DNA from: CAZUZS01 sp964624795 | GTDB taxonomy: Bacteria; Calditrichota; Calditrichia; RBG-13-44-9 | Assembly (NCBI GenBank): GCA_964624795.1 | Contig: CAZUZS010000015.1 | Span: 1-64,000, forward strand | Direction of reading: 5' to 3' | Length of the DNA stretch: 64,000 nt | In this document: piece by piece, positions 54,427 to 62,017 of the stretch | How positions within the stretch are numbered: the stretch's first letter is position 1 | How the letters are laid out: each line of letters starts with the position of its first letter | Translations under genes and position numbers: made by a program | Notes under the pieces: model-generated | What the model saw: the letters and a program-made list of their open reading frames with translations, nothing else | Told to the model about the DNA's origin: nothing | Databases searched by the model: none

Positions 54427-54909
54427 TCAGGAACTCAACAGCAAATCGCCCCAGCATTTTTTCCAGACCTGCAGCAGACTCTCCCGCTCCTCCGGGTTCC
54501 AGAACATCAGGCGGCTGCGCTCGGCCAGGTACATGCCGTTCTCGGCAATATAATCCGCCATTTGCTCCGTCCATTCCGGACTGGTGGCAAGCGCAATCAC
54601 CACCGCCGCCCTTTTCTCCAGCTCCGGCAGCAGCTCGGTAACCCGCGGGGAAGACTGCCATTCGCTATACGCTTCGCGATTAGCGAGAAAGACAGCGCTT
54701 TTAACATGCGGCAGGACATGTTCCATCAGCACGTCGCTTACCTGCTGGCCGTCATTCAGTTTATAAACCAGGATAACAACATCCGGATTGACCTCCATCC
54801 GAAAAACCGGAATTTCCAGATCGGTAATGGGAATGAAAGGAAGCGCCTCCGCCAGCTTGCCAAAAAGACCGTCCGTTTGCTCAACAACCAGCGTTTCTAA
54901 AATTTGCAT
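54427..54909 (-). CDS. 160-residue protein of the PATAN/GTPase operon, possibly a P-loop-less GTPase-fold partner
   Basis: Function not recognised. The chain alternates beta strands and helices in an order resembling the second half of a Ras-like domain: IPVFRMEVNPDVVILVYKLND, VKSAVFLANRE, RAAVVIALATS and a C-terminal ERESLLQVWKKCWG helix. No Walker A motif or NKxD is present. The upstream GTPase-like protein has comparable strands (LACFYLVDCSQTD, PLVIALTRIQ) and a similar C-terminal helix. A pseudo-GTPase origin is therefore plausible, but this is inference. It starts three bases after the PATAN gene, as the last gene of a three-gene operon. Confidence 0.6.
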   Translation of the reverse strand: MQILETLVVEQTDGLFGKLAEALPFIPITDLEIPVFRMEVNPDVVILVYKLNDGQQVSDVLMEHVLPHVKSAVFLANREAYSEWQSSPRVTELLPELEKRAAVVIALATSPEWTEQMADYIAENGMYLAERSRLMFWNPEERESLLQVWKKCWGDLLLSS

Positions 54910-54912
54910 AGA

Positions 54913-56043
54913 CTATTGTTCCCTGAGATATTTGGATATGGACTGGATTGCACCCGGATTTATTTTTGCGGGCTGGTGTATCAGCTCCGGCTTTGCGATA
55001 TCCATTTTTACCGGCGGCGGCAAAGTGGGCTCTTCTATTTCTTCAGTTTTTTTTTCTTTTTTGAAAAAACTGCCAAACGAGTTGAATAGCCGTCCCAATC
55101 CTTTTTTCTCCGCTTTCTGTTTTTCGAGCAGCTCGAAATCCTGGCGGCGAACCAGCATTTTTCCCTCGACCAAACTCAATGCGTTTTTTAATATCTCCTG
55201 ATTATCCTCATTCATCGAAATCATCAGGTCGGAAAGCGTTTCTCCCTCCTGGCACAGGTCGAGAATCTGCGCCTGAATTTCATTCTGCGGCGGCTCCGGC
55301 GATTCGACGGAGATATACTCTTCCTGAAGATTGGGGAGAGATTGAAAATATTTTTCCTGTTCTCCGAGCTGCTGAACCAGCTCTACCAATAGCTCCTCGT
55401 TGCTCAGTTCCAGGCTGTCTGCCAGGTCCACACGCGTAAATTGCACATGAAAATTTGCCTTGCTCAGGTTTACGAGCTTTGAGAGCGCGTGAAAAGTATC
55501 GAGGTTGCGGAAAGAAGCCCGGATGACCTTTCCGCCACGGAAATACACTTGGCCCAGGTGATCGCGGTACGAGATGGAAAGAATGGCGTCCTTGTGGCTG
55601 GTCTCCACCATCTGTATCAGGTCGATCAGGCTGAATTCATCCAGGTTGCCCTGCCAGTGCTGTCCCTGCATTGCGTTCGACTCGTCGTCTATCGCGTGCG
55701 ACAGTTTATTCAGGTGAATGAAAAACTCCTCCCGCGGCAGGGGGATTGTAATAATGTCCGCAATGGGCAACTGCAGGACGGCTGAAAAATCCTCATTTTT
55801 ATGAACCACCGGAATCACCGGCAGATATGCCAATTCCTGCATATTGAGAACAGTGAGAACATCGGCAACCACATCATGAGTTGCCGGCCACACCAAAATG
55901 AGATCGACGAATTCCTGCTTGCAGATTTCCACCAGCTCTTCCACGCTGGTCGCTTTGTGAAACAAAAAATTGCGGCCCTTCAGGGTGGAAATGATCTCAT
56001 CCTCATACTGGTTGTCTAAGAGGTAAATTAACAAATCGATCAT
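54913..56043 (-). CDS. Pseudoreceiver-PATAN (DUF4388) protein
   Basis: A 376-residue cytoplasmic protein. Residues 1-115 look like a response-regulator receiver, but the phosphorylation Asp at the end of strand 3 is missing (VDLILVWPAT), so it is a pseudoreceiver. Residues 131-203 form a PATAN/DUF4388 domain (GNLDEFSLIDLIQMVETSHKD, then LGQVYFRGGKVIRASF). A helical region resembling a small winged helix follows (IQAQILDLCQEGETLSDLM), then a basic linker (EKKGLGRLFNSFGSFFKKEKK) and an acidic/proline tail. PATAN domains link to GTPases and two-component systems in motility and polarity. The gene begins five bases after the GTPase-like gene. Confidence 0.75.
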   Translation of the reverse strand: MIDLLIYLLDNQYEDEIISTLKGRNFLFHKATSVEELVEICKQEFVDLILVWPATHDVVADVLTVLNMQELAYLPVIPVVHKNEDFSAVLQLPIADIITIPLPREEFFIHLNKLSHAIDDESNAMQGQHWQGNLDEFSLIDLIQMVETSHKDAILSISYRDHLGQVYFRGGKVIRASFRNLDTFHALSKLVNLSKANFHVQFTRVDLADSLELSNEELLVELVQQLGEQEKYFQSLPNLQEEYISVESPEPPQNEIQAQILDLCQEGETLSDLMISMNEDNQEILKNALSLVEGKMLVRRQDFELLEKQKAEKKGLGRLFNSFGSFFKKEKKTEEIEEPTLPPPVKMDIAKPELIHQPAKINPGAIQSISKYLREQ

Positions 56044-56048
56044 TGCTT

Positions 56049-57527
56049 CTATTCCTCTTTCCGGGTTTCGATTGGCGTCGCCTGGTTCAAATGGTAAAAC
56101 AGTTGTCTTACCTGGCGAAAGTCACCGGGATTAAGCGGGATTGTCTCGATTTCCGGAGGAATTTCCAGATCGCGCCGTATCTGCATGGCCACCTGTTCCG
56201 GGTTTCCCTGAATCCTGGTTAAGGCAATAACCAGAGGAACCCGGTAATTGGAGATAAACTGCTGGATCAGGTATTTGGTATAATCATTTTTATCGGTTTG
56301 CGAACAGTCAACCAGGTAAAAACAGGCTAACATATTGGACGACAGTTTGCGCATCATCGGCTGGAAGTAGGAATCGATGGAGATTCCGAACACATTTAGC
56401 CGCAGATCGGAGGCCAATTGAATTCGCATAAAATCGACAGACTGTGCGGTCTTGATATCTTTGCTATTCTTGCCGGCCAATGTTTTGATGAGCTGCGATT
56501 TTCCGGAGGTCGGGTAGCCGAGAACAATCAGACGGCCCTCTTTCATACCCGGTTTAAAAAGCTTTTCCCGGATGAATTCAACATCTTCTTCCGCAAAGGC
56601 CTTGAGGCTCGATCCGTTCACTTCGGTATTGATAATGCCGGCCCGGTAGAGTCTGTCCAGCGTGCGTGTGGTTTTCAGGAATCCGTACGGCGAAGCTGAA
56701 AGTATTCTCCGGAATTCTTTTTCGTTCTGCACAAGCTCTGAAATCCTTCGATCGGCGTCCGGGAGGGCATCCTGGGAATCGGAATTATTTTTCTTGAAAA
56801 CAGGGTTGGCCATTCCGAACTGCTGCAGGAAATCCATCAGGATTTTCGTCTCGAACGCAGCCTCTACCGCCAGCGCATAGGAGGAGACATTGCTGGTCGA
56901 AACTTCCCGCCGCTTGGTAAACGATTGCATCCGGAAGGTGCCCTTCTGATGCTGCAAAATGTCAAGCGCTGCGTCGATTCCCGCCTTGCCGGGGCACACC
57001 GCCTCCACAACTTCCCCCTGGAATGTCCTGATTTTTGCCTGCCAGTCATCGTCCAGGATTTTCAGAATAAAATTCTTTTTGTCATAAATACCGTTTAAGA
57101 GGATTTCACGAAGGTGAAACTCCTTCATGTTTCCACGTGTCACGTATTTTTCCACAAGCGGTTTCAATTCCCGCTGCCTGAAAATATGGATTCTTACCAA
57201 ATGAACCAGGAAGGTGGCACCACCGGAGTTCCATTCGACCACCCTGGAAATCCCGGCCCGGTACAACCGGAATCTCAGGTCAGGGTCGAGTTCTTCTCCA
57301 TAAACAATTGTGAATTGCGATTCCAGGAAATCCAGTTCATCCGCTGAATTCTTAATCCATTCGTACCCAATCAGAACGGCGTCCGGCAGCTTTTTTTCGA
57401 TGAGTTCGACTAATTGCGGCAGTTCGGACACCAATTCCACCTGGTAGCCGCGCGCCGCGGCAATATCACTTATTTCTTTCGCTCGCTCTATATTTGCTTC
57501 AAACAGGTAAACAATGGATGCAGCCAT
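56049..57527 (-). CDS. Pseudoreceiver-PATAN-GTPase-like fusion protein
   Basis: A 492-residue protein. Residues 1-110 are receiver-like, with the phospho-Asp position lost (DAVLIGYEW). Residues 132-205 are a PATAN/DUF4388 domain (MKEFHLREILLNGIYDKKNF ... GEVVEAVCPGKAG), and residues 280-310 a small helix-turn-helix (LLxxSPYGF-type, TTRTLDRLYRAGIIN). Residues 331-492 are a Ras-like small GTPase domain with P-loop GYPTSGKS (337-344). The guanine-specificity NKxD is TRIQ (437-440) and a DxxG switch II is not evident, so nucleotide specificity and hydrolysis are doubtful. It heads the three-gene operon; the start has a weak AAGAAGAAAG site. Confidence 0.75.
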   Translation of the reverse strand: MAASIVYLFEANIERAKEISDIAAARGYQVELVSELPQLVELIEKKLPDAVLIGYEWIKNSADELDFLESQFTIVYGEELDPDLRFRLYRAGISRVVEWNSGGATFLVHLVRIHIFRQRELKPLVEKYVTRGNMKEFHLREILLNGIYDKKNFILKILDDDWQAKIRTFQGEVVEAVCPGKAGIDAALDILQHQKGTFRMQSFTKRREVSTSNVSSYALAVEAAFETKILMDFLQQFGMANPVFKKNNSDSQDALPDADRRISELVQNEKEFRRILSASPYGFLKTTRTLDRLYRAGIINTEVNGSSLKAFAEEDVEFIREKLFKPGMKEGRLIVLGYPTSGKSQLIKTLAGKNSKDIKTAQSVDFMRIQLASDLRLNVFGISIDSYFQPMMRKLSSNMLACFYLVDCSQTDKNDYTKYLIQQFISNYRVPLVIALTRIQGNPEQVAMQIRRDLEIPPEIETIPLNPGDFRQVRQLFYHLNQATPIETRKEE

Positions 57528-57559
57528 ATTACTTTCTTCTTTTTCGATAAACCTATAGA

Positions 57560-57588
57560 AATATATAGTTTATTAATAGTCGAAGCAA
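57560..57588 (-). promoter_or_regulatory. Promoter of the PATAN/GTPase operon
   Basis: TTGCTT, 17-base spacer, TATATT on the minus strand; predicted start about 25 bases before the ATG. Confidence 0.55.
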
Positions 57589-57687
57589 CCCGTTTTCATC
57601 ACCGAACAATTTTTTCTCTAATCCTTCGCTTCCGCGATTCCCGGTGGCCGCCGGAAAATCATGCACGATGCAATCCCAATTCTCATC

Positions 57688-58233
57688 TCAACTTTGCTTT
57701 ATACCTGCCAAATACTGAAAGAGCATTTGGTAAATGACAATCCCAAAGGCGATGGTCACATTGAGCGACTGCTTGGAGCCGTACATCGGAATTTCGATGC
57801 TGGCGTCCGCCAGGCTCACAATTTCATCCTGAACGCCGAAAACTTCGTTCCCAACCACCAGGCATGACGGGAACCTGTAATCTACTTCGTGGAATGGCTT
57901 GCTCGCAGAAGTGTGCTCCAACACTACGATGTTTACGCCCTGCGATTTGAGATGCCGGACTTGTTCCACGCCGTCCTGTCGGTATTCCCACGGAACCGTC
58001 TCGACAGCGCCCAGCGCCGTCTTGTCGATCTCCCGCCGCGGTGGATACCCGGTGATTCCGGCAAGGTAGAGCCGGGACAATCGCACCGCGTCCGAAGTGC
58101 GGAAAATGGAGCCGACATTGTACAAGCTGCGCACATTGTCCAGCAGTGCCGAAATAGGAAAACGCTCCGTGGTTTCCATTTCCTGCGGACTCATTCGCTG
58201 CGCGGTTATTTCTTCAAACGATAGCTTTCTCAT
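57688..58233 (-). CDS. SpoU/TrmH-family RNA 2'-O-methyltransferase
   Basis: A 181-residue SPOUT methyltransferase. Motif 1: LLDNVRSLYNVGSIFRTSDA; motif 2: CLVVGNEVFGVQDEIV; motif 3: IPMYGSKQSLNVTIAFGIVIYQ, forming the trefoil-knot SAM site. It is a short form lacking an N-terminal RNA-binding domain. The target nucleotide (tRNA Gm18, Um/Cm34 or rRNA) cannot be told from sequence alone. The ATG overlaps the rlmD-like gene by four bases. Confidence 0.92.
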   Translation of the reverse strand: MRKLSFEEITAQRMSPQEMETTERFPISALLDNVRSLYNVGSIFRTSDAVRLSRLYLAGITGYPPRREIDKTALGAVETVPWEYRQDGVEQVRHLKSQGVNIVVLEHTSASKPFHEVDYRFPSCLVVGNEVFGVQDEIVSLADASIEIPMYGSKQSLNVTIAFGIVIYQMLFQYLAGIKQS

Positions 58234-59609
58234 ATTTTCTCAAGTTTCACAACCGATTCAATGTGGTAAGTGTGCGGGAACATGTCCACCGGCTGCACTT
58301 CCAGGACCTTATAAAATGGCAGCATCGGTTTCAGATCGCGCGCCATTGTGGCCGGATTGCAGGAAACATACACAATTTTTTCCGGGCGGATGTCGACAAT
58401 CGCTTTCACCACATCGGGATGCATTCCGGAACGCGGCGGATCACACACAATTACCTGCGGCAGCTCGCGGTTCTGCAAAATGTTTTGCCTAATATCGCCT
58501 GCCAGGAATTCGCAGTTACGGACTTTATTTCTCAGGCAATTTTGAAACGCATCGCGAACAGCGCTTTCCACCAGCTCGAAACCGACGACTTTTTGAGCCA
58601 GGTGCGAAAGGAAAAGGGCAATTGTACCGGTGCCGGAAAACAAGTCCCAGATTACCGCATGATTCTCGCCCACATATTTTTGCACGATCGAATAAAGATT
58701 TTCCGCCTGCCGGGGATTGGTTTGAAAAAACGAATTCGCCGATATCTCGAACTCGAATTCTCCCAGTTTTTCCGTCAGGCTGTTATCCCCGGAAAGAAGG
58801 TATTCTTCTTCGCTGAATGCAATTTGCGCAAAACGACGATTCACGGCATTCACAACGCTCGCGACCTGCGGAAACTTCTCAACCAGTTGCTGCACGAATT
58901 CCCACAGTTGCTCCTGCGCCGGCAGGAAGGTGACCACGTTGACCATATAATTCCGCCGTGCGAACGATTTTCTTAAAACCAGGAAACGGAGCAATCCTTC
59001 GTGCGATTTCAGATCGAAAACCGGCAGACCGCTTCGTTCAAGAAATTGTTGAGAAAAATTCAGGATTTGATTCATGGTTTCATCCTGAAGCCAGCATTTT
59101 TCAATATGCATAACGCGGTCGAACGCGCCGGGGACATGAAAGCCGAGCGCAAATCCCTTTTCCAACTCCGGATTGCCCAGTTCTTCCGGGGTGAGCCAGC
59201 GGCTATGGGTAAAGGAAAATTCTGTTTTATTGCGGTATTCGAAAACAAGCGGCGAAGGAAGGGTGGGGTGAATCATTTCCGGCATGACGCCGGCAATGTG
59301 TTCCAGGCTCTCCAGTACCTGTTCCCGCTTAAAAAGGAGTTGCTGCTGGTAATCGAGATTCTGCCATTTGCAGCCTCCGCAATTCCCGAAATGCGCACAC
59401 GGAGCGATCTGGCGCAGCGGAGATGGCTTGATGAGCCGGATCAGGCGCGCTTCCGCATAATTACTTTTTATCTTGCGAATGCGAATTATAGCCTGATCGC
59501 CGGGAATGCCCTTTTCCACGAAGACCACACGATTTTCCAGCCGGGCCAGCCCCTTCCCTCCGAAAGCCAGCTTCTCTATCTCAACTTCAATTTCTTCCCG
59601 CTTCTTCAT
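58230..59609 (-). CDS. rlmD: 23S rRNA (uracil-5-)-methyltransferase, RlmD/RumA type
   Basis: A 459-residue SAM-dependent methyltransferase of the RumA/TrmA class. It has an N-terminal TRAM domain (EIEVEIEKLAFGGKGLARL), a [4Fe-4S] cluster site CAHFGNCGGCKWQNL near residue 71 with a further Cys near 170, SAM-binding VIWDLFSGTGTIALFLSHLA, and the catalytic blocks VIVCDPPRSGMHPDVV and VYVSCNPATMARDLKPM with the nucleophilic Cys. The Fe-S site favours RlmD-type U1939 methylation. RlmC-type activity or both cannot be excluded. Confidence 0.9.
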   Translation of the reverse strand: MKKREEIEVEIEKLAFGGKGLARLENRVVFVEKGIPGDQAIIRIRKIKSNYAEARLIRLIKPSPLRQIAPCAHFGNCGGCKWQNLDYQQQLLFKREQVLESLEHIAGVMPEMIHPTLPSPLVFEYRNKTEFSFTHSRWLTPEELGNPELEKGFALGFHVPGAFDRVMHIEKCWLQDETMNQILNFSQQFLERSGLPVFDLKSHEGLLRFLVLRKSFARRNYMVNVVTFLPAQEQLWEFVQQLVEKFPQVASVVNAVNRRFAQIAFSEEEYLLSGDNSLTEKLGEFEFEISANSFFQTNPRQAENLYSIVQKYVGENHAVIWDLFSGTGTIALFLSHLAQKVVGFELVESAVRDAFQNCLRNKVRNCEFLAGDIRQNILQNRELPQVIVCDPPRSGMHPDVVKAIVDIRPEKIVYVSCNPATMARDLKPMLPFYKVLEVQPVDMFPHTYHIESVVKLEKI

Positions 59610-59715
59610 CTGTTTTTGGCGGCAAGTTAAAAATCGCTCCTACCGGATGCAATTCAAAAAAAAGTGTTGGCGGGAATCCGGAAGCGGGCAAAGCTTTTAT
59701 GTTGCATCGAGGGAT

Positions 59716-59744
59716 ATTATATGATAAACATTGCAATCTCTAAA
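59716..59744 (-). promoter_or_regulatory. Promoter of rlmD-trmH-like unit
   Basis: TTTAGA, 17-base spacer, TATAAT on the minus strand, about 100 bases upstream of the ATG. Its -35 overlaps the T-run of the trpB2 terminator. Confidence 0.45.
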
Positions 59745-59782
59745 AAATGGGAGAGCAAGCGTTTCCCGCTCTCCCATTTTTT
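59742..59782. terminator. Bidirectional rho-independent terminator after trpB2
   Basis: A perfect 15-bp stem: AAAAAATGGGAGAGC pairs with GCTCTCCCATTTTTT across an 11-base loop, with six T at either 3' side. It ends ten bases from the trpB2 stop. Confidence 0.9.
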
Positions 59783-59791
59783 GATCCCGAA

Positions 59792-61108
59792 TCAGACAGC
59801 TTCCTTCATCGTTTTATCCACCAGATTGCCGCCCAGGAAGGCTTCATAGGCAGACAGATCGAGCAATCCGTGACCAGACAGATTGAACACGATCGTTTTC
59901 TGCTTCCCCTCCTTCCTGGCAATTTCAGCCTGCTGAATCGCAGCCTGCACCGCGTGCGCCGACTCCGGCGCCGGAACAATGCCTTCGGTTTGGGCAAACA
60001 GCACCGCACCATTAAAAATATCATGCTGTCCGATTGCCTGTGCCGAAATCAGGTTGTTAGCCAGGAGTGCGCTTACCAGCGGGGCCGCGCCGTGGTAACG
60101 CAATCCGCCGGCATGAATAGTCGGGGGAATAAAGCCGTGTCCCAGTGAATACATTTTCAGAAGCGGCGTAAGCCCGGCGGTGTCGCCGAAGTCGTATTCC
60201 ATTTTACCCTGCGTCAGTGTCGGGCAAGATTCCGGCTCAACCGCGATGACATCAATATCGCGCCCGTTTATTTTATCACGCAAGAACGGGAAAGCCAAGC
60301 CTGAGAAATTGCTGCCGCCGCCGTGACAACCGATAATGACATCCGGGTAATCACCGGCCAGCTTGAACTGCTCCTGGGCCTCCTGGCCAATAATTGTCTG
60401 GTGCAGCAGCACGTGATTGAGCACGCTTCCCAGCGAATATTTGGAGTCCTCCCGCTGTACCGCCTCTTCAATCGCTTCCGAAATAGCAATTCCCAAGCTG
60501 CCGGGACAGTCGGGATCGTTCTGCAGGATTCTCCGTCCCGCTTCGGTGCGGTTGGAAGGCGACGGGTAAATTTCTGCACCGTAGAGATTCATCATGGTTT
60601 TGCGGTGCGGTTTCTGCTCGTAGCTAACACGCACCATATAAACGGTACAATCCATCTTAAAAAGCTGGCAGGCATAAGCCAGGGAACTTCCCCACTGCCC
60701 CGCCCCGGTCTCGGTGACCAGCTTTTTGGTGCCATCGACCTTGTTGTAGTAAGCCTGGGAAATTGCGGTATTTGGTTTGTGGCTGCCGGTTGGTGAAACT
60801 CCCTCGTATTTGTAATAGATTTTCGCCGGGGTTTTCAACGCCGCCTCCAGCCGTGTAGCGCGGATAAGCGGAGTTGGACGATAAATCGCATAAGCTTCGC
60901 GAACTGCATCCGGAATTGGAATCTCACGTTCGGAGCTCATCTCCTGTTCAATTAGCGACATGGGAAATATGGGCAGCATATCATCCGGGGAAATGGGCTG
61001 TTTTGTACCCGGGTGCAGGGGCGGATCCAGTTGAAAAGGTAAATCGGCCGCCAGATTGTAATAATGGGTGGGAATCTGGTTTTGGGTGAGTAAAAATTGT
61101 CGTTCCAT
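59792..61108 (-). CDS. trpB2: Tryptophan synthase beta chain-like protein (TrpB2)
   Basis: A 438-residue PLP enzyme of the TrpB2 group, converting indole and serine to tryptophan. Features are the long TrpB2 N-terminus (TQNQIPTHYYNLAADLPFQLDPPLHPGT), the PLP lysine in GVSPTGSHKPNTAISQAYYN, TETGAGQWGSSLAYACQLF, and the phosphate-binding CHGGGSNFSGLAFPFL. The SHKPN and TETGAGQWG forms are typical for TrpB2, not TrpB1. The ATG has AAGGAG six bases upstream. No trpA or other trp gene is nearby, so it probably salvages free indole. A leader peptide with five Trp codons and a terminator precede it, a direct sign of Trp-responsive attenuation. Confidence 0.94.
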   Translation of the reverse strand: MERQFLLTQNQIPTHYYNLAADLPFQLDPPLHPGTKQPISPDDMLPIFPMSLIEQEMSSEREIPIPDAVREAYAIYRPTPLIRATRLEAALKTPAKIYYKYEGVSPTGSHKPNTAISQAYYNKVDGTKKLVTETGAGQWGSSLAYACQLFKMDCTVYMVRVSYEQKPHRKTMMNLYGAEIYPSPSNRTEAGRRILQNDPDCPGSLGIAISEAIEEAVQREDSKYSLGSVLNHVLLHQTIIGQEAQEQFKLAGDYPDVIIGCHGGGSNFSGLAFPFLRDKINGRDIDVIAVEPESCPTLTQGKMEYDFGDTAGLTPLLKMYSLGHGFIPPTIHAGGLRYHGAAPLVSALLANNLISAQAIGQHDIFNGAVLFAQTEGIVPAPESAHAVQAAIQQAEIARKEGKQKTIVFNLSGHGLLDLSAYEAFLGGNLVDKTMKEAV

Positions 61109-61148
61109 GATATTCTCCTTATTTTTAGAACGGATTAGAAACAAAAAA

Positions 61149-61172
61149 CCCGCTTCCGGAATTGGCAGCGGG
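61149..61172 (-). terminator. Attenuator terminator of trpB2 (regions 3:4)
   Basis: On the minus strand CCCGCT-G-CC, loop AATTCC, GG-A-AGCGGG, then TTTTTTG. It lies between the leader-peptide stop and the trpB2 ribosome site, about 40 bases upstream of the ATG, so it must be read through for trpB2 expression. Confidence 0.85.
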
Positions 61173-61232
61173 CTTATCTTAATTTATTTGAAATTAGATT
61201 ATTTGTCGAAAGCGTACCTTACCCACCGCCAA
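61162..61232 (-). promoter_or_regulatory. Antiterminator pairing of the trpB2 leader (regions 2:3)
   Basis: The leader-peptide segment at 61221-61232 (TTGGCGGTGGGT, minus strand) pairs over 12 contiguous bases, three of them G-U, with 61162-61173 (GCCCGCTGCCAA), the 5' arm of the terminator. The same segment can instead close a short 1:2 hairpin with CGCCA directly after the three consecutive Trp codons. This is the classical alternative-fold arrangement of trp attenuators. Confidence 0.7.
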
Positions 61233-61285
61233 AAAAGATGGCGCCACCACCATGTAGAAGTTGTCCGGGTAAAGTTTAAAAACAT
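61199..61285 (-). CDS. trpL: Trp-rich leader peptide of trpB2 attenuator
   Basis: A 28-codon ORF: MFLNFTRTTSTWWWRHLF followed by WRWVRYAFDK, with Trp at positions 12, 13, 14, 19 and 21. GAGG lies seven bases before the ATG, and a promoter (61310-61337) places the start of transcription about 18 bases upstream. Downstream come mutually exclusive hairpins ending in a rho-independent terminator, then trpB2. Five Trp codons in 28 is far above chance. Ribosome stalling at the WWW triplet would free region 2 to form the antiterminator. It was found by reading the leader, and is too short for ordinary gene callers. Confidence 0.85.
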   Translation of the reverse strand: MFLNFTRTTSTWWWRHLFWRWVRYAFDK

Positions 61286-61309
61286 CCTGCGTCCTCAATA
61301 ATTTTGACT

Positions 61310-61337
61310 AATATAGTGATAGAATGTTAAAATGCAA
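61310..61337 (-). promoter_or_regulatory. Promoter of the trp leader/trpB2 unit
   Basis: TTGCAT, 16-base spacer, TATATT on the minus strand; predicted start near 61303. Confidence 0.5.
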
Positions 61338-61406
61338 ATCATTTTTCCAATTTTTGAATCCCGCGAAGGGCAGGTCAGATTAACGGTTCACAGAAGTAAA
61401 AAAGTC

Positions 61407-61435
61407 TTGATTTATTTTATGATGATGTTTATCTT
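61407..61435 (+). promoter_or_regulatory. Promoter of tRNA-Ser(GCT)
   Basis: TTGATT, 17-base spacer, TATCTT followed by TG (TATCTTTG, matching TAnnTTTG), about 38 bases upstream of the tRNA. Confidence 0.6.
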
Positions 61436-61472
61436 TGCCGTGCTTTTTGGGCTTTAGAGGTCTATGTGTTTA

Positions 61473-61564
61473 GGAGAGGTGGCCGAGCTGGCTGAAGGCG
61501 CTCGCCTGCTAAGTGAGTGTAGTGGCTAAAACCGCTACCGAGGGTTCGAATCCCTCCCTCTCCG
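61473..61564 (+). tRNA. tRNA-Ser (anticodon GCT)
   Basis: A 92-base class II tRNA. Acceptor GGAGAGG/CCTCTCC with discriminator G, D-arm TGGCCGAGCTGGCTGAAGGC, anticodon loop CTGCTAA, long variable arm around TGTAGTGGCTAAAACCGCTA, and T-arm GAGGGTTCGAATCCCTC. Confidence 0.95.
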
Positions 61565-61569
61565 CTAAA

Positions 61570-61634
61570 AAGTGGGAAGTCAGAAGTCGGATGCGAAAAC
61601 AAATATGTCATTTCGACTTCCAACTTCCTACTTT
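61570..61634. repeat. Inverted GAAGTNGG-type hexamer repeat between tRNA-Ser genes
   Basis: AAGTGGGAAGTCAGAAGTCG at 61570-61589 is mirrored by CGACTTCCAACTTCCTACTT at 61614-61633 on the opposite strand, about 25 bases apart. The same hexamer family recurs at 62110-62165. Confidence 0.6.
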
Positions 61635-61648
61635 CAGCTTAAAAATCA

Positions 61649-61732
61649 GGAGGGCTAGTCCTAATTGGTAAGGCGGCGGTCTTGAAAACCGCTGCGCGTA
61701 AGCGCTTGGGGGTTCGAGTCCCTCGCCCTCCG
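61649..61732 (+). tRNA. tRNA-Ser (anticodon TGA)
   Basis: An 84-base class II tRNA. Acceptor GGAGGGC/GCCCTCC with discriminator G, anticodon arm GCGGT-CTTGAAA-ACCGC with anticodon TGA, long variable arm TGCGCGTAAGCGCTTG, and T-arm GGGGGTTCGAGTCCCTC. Its 3' half is duplicated in broken form about 150 bases downstream. The seven-base acceptor and TGA anticodon exclude tRNA-Sec. Confidence 0.93.
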
Positions 61733-61831
61733 CAAATCATTTCGTGGCAATCCTGCAGAATGTCATTTTTCTTTAGGAATATCTTTTAGGCAACTGGCGG
61801 TAATCTTGCTACGGAAGTGGTCACAATGTGA

Positions 61832-61923
61832 AAAACCGCTGCGCGTAAGCGCTTGGGGGTTTCCCATGAGGGATCACTTCCTGTGACGAGTCCTTCCTGC
61901 CCCTTAGGGGCGCCCTCCGCAAA
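61832..61923 (+). pseudogene. Interrupted duplicate of the tRNA-Ser(TGA) 3' half
   Basis: Bases 61832-61861 repeat tRNA positions 61685-61714 exactly (30 bases covering the anticodon-stem 3' side, variable arm and start of the T-arm). The remaining 3' part is present as CGAGTCC (61887-61893) and CGCCCTCCGCAAA (61911-61923), separated by inserts of 25 and 17 bases that are themselves palindromic (TCCC-ATGA-GGGA and CCCC-TTA-GGGG). The 5' half is absent, so it cannot be a functional tRNA. Such a tRNA 3'-end repeat is what integration at a tRNA leaves behind. Confidence 0.75.
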
Positions 61924-62017
61924 CACTATCTTGCAATTATACAAGGATTTAGAGACTTGCTTTAAGTCCTTGACTTGTGTACGGGAAAAGTGCCAAAACA
62001 GGCATTTTGAGGCGCGA

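Noticed and set aside
61649..61732. tRNA-Sec as an alternative reading of the second tRNA-Ser
   Set aside because: Anticodon loop CTTGAAA gives TGA, not TCA, and the acceptor stem is seven base pairs.
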